Shown: piece by piece, positions 6,505-11,672 of the stretch
Layout: every line of letters starts with the position of its first letter
Numbering within the stretch: position 1 is the first letter of the stretch
Assembly: GCA_021772875.1 (NCBI GenBank)
Contig: JAJFLD010000021.1
Coordinates: 1 to 11,672 of the forward strand
Direction of reading: 5' to 3'
DNA: 11,672 nucleotides
Source: Ghiorsea sp.
GTDB taxonomy: Bacteria; Pseudomonadota; Zetaproteobacteria; Mariprofundales; Mariprofundaceae
The notes under the pieces: model-generated
What the model was told of the DNA's origin: nothing
Databases searched by the model: none
What the model saw: only the letters and a program-made list of their open reading frames with translations
Translations under genes and position numbers: made by a program

Positions 6505-6533
6505 TTGACGTTAATTGGGGTATTCTTTAGCAA
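6505..6533 (+). promoter_or_regulatory. Weak candidate promoter of the M23 peptidase gene
   Basis: TTGACG at 6505-6510 matches the -35 consensus at five of six positions. With a 17-base spacer the -10 would be TAGCAA (6528-6533), a poor match. It is the best sigma70-like pair I can find in the 60 bases before the gene. Confidence 0.25.
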
Positions 6534-6573
6534 CCGCGACCCAAATGAGCAATAAAAGAGGTTATTTAAACAC

Positions 6574-7509
6574 GTGAGTCATTTTTCAATTATGTTGGTT
6601 CCCGATTCAGGGCAAACGAAAACTTTCCGCTTAAGCCGGAATAAGTTGCGCTTTTTTGCAAGTGCTACCTTTGTTTTTTTTACCCTAGGCATTTTGGGCG
6701 CTTACAACCTTTATACAAGTTATGAGCTGCAAAAGACCCTTGACCTCTCTTTAGCTACAATGAAAAACGAACGCCTTGAATTTGCACATCAAAAACTTAA
6801 TTTCCAAGCCAAACTTGATGCTGAAACAGAAAAAATGAATGTTTACGCGCGTTCTGTTGGCAAAATGCAAGCGCGTTTAGCACGCCTTGATTCTTTGGGC
6901 AAACGCCTGATTCAATCTTCATCAATTAGCCCTACTGAATTCAATTTTGATGTTCAACCTGCCTTTGGTGGCCCACGCGCTTCAGCAGAGCTTGATAGCT
7001 TCGACATTGATTTATTCGGTCAAATGCAACAAGTTGAATCTCAAATTGATGCCTTAGACACAAAACTCATTGCCGTGAACTACTTATTACAAGATGGCAT
7101 AGAAGAGAAAAATGCCCGCCCTCACACATGGCCAAGTGAAGGTGGCTGGTTAAGTTCTCACTATGGCATACGCACCGACCCTTTCACGGCTAAAAAAGCC
7201 ATGCATCGCGGCATTGATATTGCCAACCGCTTTGGTGCGCCAGTATTGGCTGGCAGCCGCGGTGTGGTTATATTTGCAGGTAAAGTGAAGGATTATGGTT
7301 ATCTCGTAGAGCTTGAGCATGGTTATGGCTACCGTACACGTTATGGTCACATGTCTGCACTGAATGTTGCAGTAGGTGATATCGTTAATGCCAATCAAAT
7401 GATTGGTCGGGTTGGTTCATCAGGCCGCTCAACTGGGCCACACTTACACTATGAAGTACGCCGCAACAATCACACTTTGGATCCAGATAAGTTTATCCCC
7501 AATAGTTAA
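6574..7509 (+). CDS. Membrane-anchored M23 (LytM-type) peptidoglycan endopeptidase
   Basis: Predicted periplasmic zinc endopeptidase acting on peptide cross-links in murein. A short cytoplasmic start (MSHFSIMLVPDSGQTKTFRLSR in outline) leads to one transmembrane helix at about 27-47. A coiled-coil region follows at about 50-110, with a second helical stretch at 145-172. The M23 domain spans about 188-308. All expected active-site residues are present: His211 and Asp215 (HRGID), His259 (YGHM), and His290 and His292 (GPHLHYEV), so it should be catalytic rather than an EnvC/NlpD-like activator. The GTG at 6574 is chosen because VPDSG-type N-termini are common just before the membrane helix in this family; AGAGG at 6557-6561 is 12 bases upstream, a little far. 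An ATG at 6592 is possible. A strong terminator follows, so it is probably transcribed alone. Confidence 0.9.
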   Translation: MSHFSIMLVPDSGQTKTFRLSRNKLRFFASATFVFFTLGILGAYNLYTSYELQKTLDLSLATMKNERLEFAHQKLNFQAKLDAETEKMNVYARSVGKMQARLARLDSLGKRLIQSSSISPTEFNFDVQPAFGGPRASAELDSFDIDLFGQMQQVESQIDALDTKLIAVNYLLQDGIEEKNARPHTWPSEGGWLSSHYGIRTDPFTAKKAMHRGIDIANRFGAPVLAGSRGVVIFAGKVKDYGYLVELEHGYGYRTRYGHMSALNVAVGDIVNANQMIGRVGSSGRSTGPHLHYEVRRNNHTLDPDKFIPNS

Positions 7510-7551
7510 ACCCAACCCACTTTAAATATCGCTAAATCAAATAAAACAAAC

Positions 7552-7590
7552 AAAAAAAGGGTGTCACTCGTAAGAATGACACCCTTTTTT
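7552..7590. terminator. Bidirectional Rho-independent terminator between the M23 gene and rpmB
   Basis: AAAAAA-GGGTGTCA (7553-7566) pairs with TGACACCC-TTTTTT (7577-7590). Two more pairs follow inside, after a C-A mismatch, closing a GTAA loop (7570-7573). With A on one flank and T on the other it can end transcription from both convergent genes. Confidence 0.93.
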
Positions 7591-7614
7591 ATGAATACGT
7601 AAATGAAAGCCTTA

Positions 7615-7806
7615 TTATGCGGCTTTTACAACTTTATTAGAACGTAAGCAGCTAGAGCATACGCGAATCTTCTTAGCATGACCGTTTAATAGTGCGCGAA
7701 CATTATGCAAGTTCGGCAGAAAACGACGACGCGTTGTATTGTGAGCATGACTCACATTGTTGCCACTCATAGGGCCTTTATCACAAATTTCACAACGTTT
7801 TGCCAT
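7615..7806 (-). CDS. rpmB: 50S ribosomal protein L28, zinc-ribbon form
   Basis: Large-subunit ribosomal protein L28 (bL28). The start MAKRCEICDKGPMSGNNVSHAHN and the block RRRFLPNLHNV are diagnostic. At 63 residues it is the short form. Two cysteine pairs, Cys5/Cys8 and Cys50/Cys53 (RVCSSC), make this the C+ zinc-binding type rather than the longer cysteine-free type typical of enteric bacteria. The ribosome site is strong: GGAGG six bases before the ATG. rpmG, a frequent partner, is not adjacent in this window; the gene stands alone between the divergent murU-like gene and the shared terminator. Confidence 0.96.
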   Translation of the reverse strand: MAKRCEICDKGPMSGNNVSHAHNTTRRRFLPNLHNVRALLNGHAKKIRVCSSCLRSNKVVKAA

Positions 7807-7832
7807 GATAACCTCCAGTAAAACCGAGCCGC

Positions 7833-7860
7833 ACTTTAATCAGCGTGAACAAGATTACAA
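7833..7860 (-). promoter_or_regulatory. Candidate promoter of rpmB
   Basis: On the - strand TTGTAA (7860-7855) and TAAAGT (7838-7833) are 16 bases apart, each four of six to consensus. They are followed by the GC-rich GCGGCTCGG, a discriminator type seen at growth-rate-controlled ribosomal promoters. The leader would be about 20 bases and contain the GGAGG site. Confidence 0.35.
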
Positions 7861-7923
7861 GCACTAAATAAATTTCAATAGATTCCATAGACGCACCTCA
7901 CTTCCCTTGGCAACATACCAGCC

Positions 7924-8613
7924 ATGAATCAAGTTACTCAAGCTGTTATCTTAGCTGCTGGATTGGGCACACGTTTAAAGCATTTAACACAGCATACACC
8001 CAAGGCTTTAATGCCTGTCGCAGGTGAAGCTGCAATCGGCCGTGTCATTCGCAACCTTGTCGCCGCAGGTATTCAGGATATCGCCATCAACCTGCATCAT
8101 TATGGTCAACAAATTGAACAAGCTTTAGGTTATGGTTCAAAATTCAATGCCAATCTGCATTATAGCTATGAAGATAGTTTATTAAATTCTGGTGGTGGTG
8201 TGCGCACCGCCCTAGATGTATTACCCGATGCAGAAAGAGTGCTTGTGCATAACGCTGATATTATGATGGATATTGATTTCCAGATCTTAGACAATATCTG
8301 CCCACACCATGGCTGTGCCCTTGCCCTAGTCGCTAACCCACAACACAACCCCCTTGGTGATTTTAGCTTAGACAACGAAAACTTGGTGAGCCTTCATCAG
8401 CCAAGCCATACCTTCTCTGGTGTCTCCGTTTGGGACAAACAGGTTTTCATGGCCTACCCCAGCCATCAAAACTTCACCTTGATAGAACCCATACATAAAC
8501 TTATCGCAAAAAAACAATGTTTAGGCACCGTCCATCACGGGTATTGGTTTGACATTGGTCGCCCGCGTGATTTGATTCGTGCTCATCGTTTCTACAAACA
8601 CGAGGGTTTATGA
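7924..8613 (+). CDS. murU: MurU-like sugar-1-phosphate nucleotidyltransferase
   Basis: Probable N-acetylmuramate-1-phosphate uridylyltransferase, making UDP-MurNAc from recycled cell-wall sugar and UTP in the cytoplasm. The nucleotide-binding start AVILAAGLGTRL with KALMPV (Lys27 region) is at 8-32. NSGGGVRTAL at 88-97 and the metal-binding HNAD (Asp112) follow, then ALVANPQHNPLGDFSL and WFDIGRPRDLIRAHRFY near the C-terminus. The 229-residue length and the NSGGG and HNPLGDF-type blocks fit MurU better than the larger hexose-1-phosphate enzymes. The kinase partner AmgK, often next to murU, is not here: the upstream neighbour is divergent rpmB. There is no Shine-Dalgarno sequence before the ATG, yet the frame has no other usable start and alignment with the family supports it. 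It overlaps the next gene by four bases (ATGA). Sugar specificity is inferred. Confidence 0.82.
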   Translation: MNQVTQAVILAAGLGTRLKHLTQHTPKALMPVAGEAAIGRVIRNLVAAGIQDIAINLHHYGQQIEQALGYGSKFNANLHYSYEDSLLNSGGGVRTALDVLPDAERVLVHNADIMMDIDFQILDNICPHHGCALALVANPQHNPLGDFSLDNENLVSLHQPSHTFSGVSVWDKQVFMAYPSHQNFTLIEPIHKLIAKKQCLGTVHHGYWFDIGRPRDLIRAHRFYKHEGL

Positions 8614-9023
8614 TACTTCACCCCCAGCTCCAGCAAGATTGTGTTGTGCTTGGTCGCTTTGAGCTGTCGCTCTTATTGCTACTCAACGATGCCCAATACC
8701 CATGGTGTATTCTGGTACCACAGCGAGAAAACATCTCAGAAATTCATCATCTTTCTTCAGCCGAGCAACAGCAGCTCATCATTGAGTCTTCTTTGCTTGC
8801 CAATGCCATGCAGCAAAGCTTGCACGCCGATAAAATGAATGTTGCAGCCTTGGGTAATGTGGTTCCTCAGCTACACATCCATCATATTGCGCGATTCAAG
8901 CATGATATTGCCTGGCCAAAACCTGTTTGGGGTTTGTTTCCTGCCAAGTCTTATCGTGATGAAGCACTTAAAACCATCACCACAACCCTCAAAGCGCAAC
9001 TTCCTTCCCTACAACATTTATAA
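8610..9023 (+). CDS. HIT-domain (histidine triad) family protein
   Basis: Small nucleotide hydrolase/transferase-type protein of the HIT superfamily. The signature is NVVPQLHIHHIARFKHDIAWPKPVWG at about 83-108. By alignment with the H-x-H-x-H triad the first position is Gln87, while the catalytic middle histidine (His89) and the third (His91) are kept. This Q-variant is, as far as I recall, common in the proteobacterial subgroup ending AWP-x-PVWG. The N-terminal half carries the beta-strand CILVPQRENISEIHHLS typical of HIT folds. Length 137 is normal. It is translationally coupled to the murU-like gene by an ATGA overlap, with GAGGG three bases before the ATG. A role in nucleotide clean-up near a UTP-using enzyme is possible but unproven. 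Confidence 0.88.
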   Translation: MILHPQLQQDCVVLGRFELSLLLLLNDAQYPWCILVPQRENISEIHHLSSAEQQQLIIESSLLANAMQQSLHADKMNVAALGNVVPQLHIHHIARFKHDIAWPKPVWGLFPAKSYRDEALKTITTTLKAQLPSLQHL

Positions 9024-9045
9024 TACATGAAATCACGGAGCATTT

Positions 9046-9699
9046 ATGGACATTGATTCAATATTACGTGGCATAAGCATTTGGGCGCTGCCCGTGTTAT
9101 TAGCCATCGTATTGCATGAAGTAGCACATGGCTGGGTTGCCGACAAACTCGGCGATGATACAGCCCGTTGGATGGGGCGTTTAACGCTCAATCCCATCAA
9201 ACACATCGACCCAATTGGTACTATTGTTATCCCGCTTGCTTTACTGGTGATGGGAGCACCTTTCCTTTTTGGTTATGCCAAACCTGTGCCTGTCAATTTC
9301 AACAAGCTTCGCAATCCCAAACGCGATATGATTTGGGTTGCTCTTGCTGGCCCGCTCACCAATCTAGCCTTGGCTTTTGCCTCGGCTCTATTGCTTTGGT
9401 TTGCTATCCAACTTCCTGCTTCCTTTTCATGGTTCACCCAGCCTTTAGCATTGATGTGCCAAGCAAGCATCATTATCAACATCGTTCTTTGTATATTTAA
9501 CTTACTCCCCATACCGCCCCTTGATGGCGGCCGTGTTGCCGTTGGTTTATTGCCTGGCCCCTTGGCATATCAGCTTTCTCGCATTGAGCCTTACGGCTTT
9601 TTTATCATTGTGGGTTTGTTGATGCTTGGTGTATTCCAAACTGTTTTAGGCCCAATTATTTTTGGTTTAAGCAAAGCTTTAATGACTTTAGCAACCTGA
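9046..9699 (+). CDS. Short M50-family intramembrane metalloprotease (site-2 protease type)
   Basis: Polytopic zinc protease predicted to cut peptide bonds within the inner membrane. HEVAH at 24-28 in the first hydrophobic segment supplies the two histidine ligands and the catalytic glutamate. Asp160 in NLLPIPPLDGGRV supplies the third ligand, so the active site is intact. Further blocks are FGYAKPVPVNFNKLRNPKRD and VALAGPLTNL, both typical of the small PDZ-less group (about 210-220 residues) distinct from RseP. Hydrophobic segments lie at about 12-30, 55-76, 96-122, 133-155 and 184-206. GGAG at 9037-9040 is five bases before the ATG. It follows the HIT gene by 22 bases and precedes smpB by 19. 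The substrate is unknown, and no anti-sigma factor gene is nearby. Confidence 0.93.
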   Translation: MDIDSILRGISIWALPVLLAIVLHEVAHGWVADKLGDDTARWMGRLTLNPIKHIDPIGTIVIPLALLVMGAPFLFGYAKPVPVNFNKLRNPKRDMIWVALAGPLTNLALAFASALLLWFAIQLPASFSWFTQPLALMCQASIIINIVLCIFNLLPIPPLDGGRVAVGLLPGPLAYQLSRIEPYGFFIIVGLLMLGVFQTVLGPIIFGLSKALMTLAT

Positions 9700-9718
9700 A
9701 TCATATACCATTCGCCTC

Positions 9719-10159
9719 ATGGCTCTTATCAATCGACGTGCGCGACACGAATATCATATTATCGAAACCTACGAAGCAGGCATGATGCTGCTTGGCCCAG
9801 AGGTGAAATCTATCCGTACAGGTCAAGCGAATCTGGCTGAGGCTCACTGCTTGATTCGCAATGAACGTATGCTGCTGATTGGTTGCCATATCAGCCCTTA
9901 TAAACCTGCTGCACGCAATAACCCCGTTGAACCTGCGCGCACGCGCGAATTACTTTTGCATAAAAGAGAAGTCCTTAAGCTTATCGGCAAGCTCAAAGAG
10001 AAAGGTTTAACCATTGTGCCATTAAAAGTATATTTTAATGAGCGCGGTTATGCCAAAGTGCAAATTGGTCTTGCGCGTGGTAAAAAAATGCATGACAAAC
10101 GACAAGACAGCAAAGATCGTGATGTGAAACGCGACTTGCAACGCAAGTATAAAATGTAA
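9719..10159 (+). CDS. smpB: SsrA-binding protein SmpB
   Basis: Binds tmRNA and delivers it to stalled ribosomes for trans-translation. The sequence is diagnostic throughout: NRRARHEYHIIETYEAGMML, LGPEVKSIRTGQANLAEAHC, HISPYKP, RTRELLLHKREV, GLTIVPLKVYFNERGYAKVQIGLARGKK, then a basic tail HDKRQDSKDRDVKRDLQRKYKM that enters the mRNA channel. At 146 residues it is complete, with a shorter N-terminal leader than many homologues. No Shine-Dalgarno sequence is visible before the ATG, which lies 19 bases after the M50 gene stop; translation may depend on ribosomes arriving from that gene. The tmRNA gene ssrA, often close to smpB, is not in the window. Confidence 0.97.
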   Translation: MALINRRARHEYHIIETYEAGMMLLGPEVKSIRTGQANLAEAHCLIRNERMLLIGCHISPYKPAARNNPVEPARTRELLLHKREVLKLIGKLKEKGLTIVPLKVYFNERGYAKVQIGLARGKKMHDKRQDSKDRDVKRDLQRKYKM

Positions 10160-10210
10160 ATTGTCCCATCAAAAAAACAAATGAATACACTTAATAAGGT
10201 TTAATCAACA

Positions 10211-11494
10211 ATGAAAGTACTCGTAATTGGCGGCGGTGGTCGCGAACATGCCCTATGCTGGAAACTCAATCGCTCAGCATCCGTAACTGAAGTCCTCTGC
10301 GCGCCGGGCAACCCCGGCATCAAACGCGAAGCCCGCTGTGTTGCTGTGGGTGCCGAAGATATCACTGGTTTGATGGCCCTTGCCCGCGCCGAAAAACCAA
10401 AGCTTGTTGTAGTTGGCCCAGAAGTGCCATTGGTTAAAGGTTTGGCAAATTTACTGCGCGCTGAAGGTTTTGCCGTGTTTGGCCCCGATCAAGCTGCCGC
10501 CGAGCTAGAAGGCAGCAAATCATTCTCTAAAACTTTAATGCATGAAGCTGGTGTACCTACAGCCAAGTTTGAAACCCATACCGACCCTGATCAAGCCGAA
10601 GCTTTGATTAAGGCATGGGGTGCGCCCATTGTTGTCAAAGCCTCTGGTTTGGCAGCAGGTAAAGGTGTGATTGTTGCCACCACTGAACAAGAAGCCATTG
10701 ATGCAGCTCGTGATATGTTGTCGGGCAATAGCTTTGGTGATGCTGGCTCCCAAGTGGTGATTGAAGAGTTTTTGGAAGGTGAAGAAGCATCATGTTTGTT
10801 CATTGTATCTGGTGACACCATTATTCCCTTGGCATCATCGCAAGATCATAAAGCATTGCTTGATGGTGATTTAGGCCCCAACACAGGTGGCATGGGTGCA
10901 TATTCGCCAGCACCATGTGTTACCCCTGAAATCGAACAAGAGGTGCTCGACACTGTTGCACGCCCTACCATCGCCGCCTTAAAGGCGCGTGGCGCCAACT
11001 TTATCGGCACCTTATACGCAGGCATCATGCTGACCAAAAGCGGCATCAAAACTTTAGAGTTTAATGTGCGTTTTGGTGATCCTGAATGCCAGCCGCTGAT
11101 GTCTCGCCTGACATCCGACCTTGGTGAAGTATTGCTTGCCGCAGCCGAATCACGTTTGGCGGGCACCAAGCTTGAGTGGGATACACGCAAAGCATTGTGC
11201 GTGGTGGTTTCATCTGCGGGTTACCCTGCTGATTTTGAAAAAGGACAAATCATTGAAGGGCTTGATGATGTTGAAGCTGCTGGCACCACTGTTTTCCATG
11301 CTGGCACCAGCGCTGATGGTAACCACATCGTCAACAGCGGCGGTCGTGTTTTAGGCATCACAGCCCTAGGTGACACAGTAGCGGCAGCACAACAAACCGT
11401 TTATACAGCGCTTAAAAAGATGAAATGGAATGGTGGTTTTTACCGCAAAGATATTGGCTATCGCGCCATCCAAAGAGAGCAAGATAATTCATAA
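10211..11494 (+). CDS. purD: Phosphoribosylamine-glycine ligase (GAR synthetase)
   Basis: Second enzyme of de novo purine synthesis: joins glycine to 5-phosphoribosylamine with ATP, in the cytoplasm. The start MKVLVIGGGGREHALCWKL and APGNPG at 31-36 are typical. The ATP-grasp region includes VVKASGLAAGKGV at 141-153, EEFLEGEEAS at 185-194, the family signature QDHKALLDGDLGPNTGGMGAYSP beginning at 211, and the metal-binding EFNVRFGDPE at 283-292. At 427 residues it is full length and unfused. AAGG at 10196-10199 is 11 bases before the ATG, rather far. It follows smpB by 51 bases without a terminator, so it is probably the last protein gene of the murU-like operon. purH, its usual partner, is not visible. 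No terminator is seen before the tRNA gene downstream. Confidence 0.97.
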   Translation: MKVLVIGGGGREHALCWKLNRSASVTEVLCAPGNPGIKREARCVAVGAEDITGLMALARAEKPKLVVVGPEVPLVKGLANLLRAEGFAVFGPDQAAAELEGSKSFSKTLMHEAGVPTAKFETHTDPDQAEALIKAWGAPIVVKASGLAAGKGVIVATTEQEAIDAARDMLSGNSFGDAGSQVVIEEFLEGEEASCLFIVSGDTIIPLASSQDHKALLDGDLGPNTGGMGAYSPAPCVTPEIEQEVLDTVARPTIAALKARGANFIGTLYAGIMLTKSGIKTLEFNVRFGDPECQPLMSRLTSDLGEVLLAAAESRLAGTKLEWDTRKALCVVVSSAGYPADFEKGQIIEGLDDVEAAGTTVFHAGTSADGNHIVNSGGRVLGITALGDTVAAAQQTVYTALKKMKWNGGFYRKDIGYRAIQREQDNS

Positions 11495-11517
11495 AACAAG
11501 TGGTCGCATTTTAGTGT

Positions 11518-11545
11518 TTGACAGCCAACAAACAAACACCATACT
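11518..11545 (+). promoter_or_regulatory. Stable-RNA promoter of the tRNA-Lys gene
   Basis: A perfect -35 TTGACA (11518-11523) and -10 CATACT (11540-11545, four of six) are 16 bases apart. They are followed directly by the GC-rich discriminator GCGCCCC. Transcription would start about six bases before the mature tRNA. A GC-rich discriminator is the known mark of stringently controlled stable-RNA promoters. Confidence 0.65.
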
Positions 11546-11557
11546 GCGCCCCATTCA

Positions 11558-11633
11558 GCGCCTATAGCTCAGTTGGTAGAGTAGCGGACTTTTAATCCGT
11601 GGGCCCTTGGTTCGAGTCCAAGTGGGCGCACCA
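11558..11633 (+). tRNA. tRNA-Lys (anticodon UUU)
   Basis: A complete cloverleaf of 76 bases. Acceptor GCGCCTA (11558-11564) pairs with TGGGCGC (11623-11629). The D stem is GCTC/GAGT. The anticodon stem GCGGA/TCCGT encloses the loop CTTTTAA with anticodon TTT at 11591-11593. The variable loop is GGGCC, and the T arm CTTGG-TTCGAGT-CCAAG. The discriminator is A (11630) and the CCA end is encoded (11631-11633). It decodes AAA and AAG lysine codons. Confidence 0.97.
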
Positions 11634-11642
11634 TATAAAATG

Positions 11643-11672
11643 AAGGAGTTACGAGAAATCGTAGCTCCTTTT
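11643..11672 (+). terminator. Rho-independent terminator after tRNA-Lys
   Basis: AAGGAGTTACGA (11643-11654) pairs with TCGTAGCTCCTT (11659-11670) around a GAAA tetraloop, with one T-G wobble. The T run (from 11669) continues to the window edge and may extend further. It starts nine bases after the CCA end, so the tRNA is probably the last or only gene of its transcript. Confidence 0.88.

Noticed and set aside
10181..10211. ATG at 10181 as an upstream purD start
   Set aside because: MKVLVIGGGG at 10211 is the standard PurD N-terminus with an AAGG site upstream; the frame opened at 10181 meets a TAA within a few codons.
11591..11672. tRNA-Lys 3' end as a mobile element attachment site
   Set aside because: The tRNA is followed directly by its own terminator, no repeat of the tRNA 3' end is seen in the window, and no integrase gene is visible.

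Overview
The window looks like ordinary chromosomal core sequence from a moderately AT-rich Gram-negative bacterium, most likely a proteobacterium. The hemA-prfA-prmC order, the tRNA-based heme route (HemA), a MurU-type peptidoglycan-recycling enzyme, a periplasmic M23 peptidase and Shine-Dalgarno/sigma70-style signals all fit. The gene mix makes me think of a Zetaproteobacterium (Mariprofundus/Ghiorsea type), but that is a low-confidence guess. No insertion sequence, phage, CRISPR array or resistance cassette is visible.

Left part (1-2780): a 5'-truncated AlkC-type DNA glycosylase on the + strand faces an unrecognised exported protein on the - strand (948-1457). A 295-base intergenic stretch follows. 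Next come a pterin-4a-carbinolamine dehydratase (phhB) and a single-gene unit for a small PuuD-like membrane protein, which has its own consensus -10 box and a strong terminator.

Middle part (2779-6417, - strand): a tight operon reads, in transcription order, unknown protein (possible inactive JAB/MPN fold), hemA, prfA, prmC. Junctions are 9 bases, a 20-base overlap and a one-base TAATG overlap, so translation is probably coupled. PrmC methylates the GGQ glutamine of the release factor encoded next to it.

The divergent spacer 6418-6573 carries a palindrome resembling a Crp/Fnr-family site and leads rightwards into an envelope M23 peptidase. A bidirectional terminator (7552-7590) separates that gene from the oppositely oriented rpmB (zinc-ribbon form of L28).

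Right part (7924-11494, + strand): a probable five-gene transcription unit, murU-like nucleotidyltransferase, HIT-family protein, short M50 intramembrane protease, smpB, purD. It joins cell-wall recycling, nucleotide chemistry, ribosome rescue and purine synthesis. No terminator separates purD from a tRNA-Lys(UUU) gene, which has its own stringent-type promoter, an encoded CCA end and a GAAA-loop terminator at the window edge.

The observations most worth following up are the degenerate JAB-like protein heading the hemA operon, the Crp/Fnr-like palindrome in front of it, and the stand-alone PuuD-like membrane protein. I found no convincing previously undescribed system.
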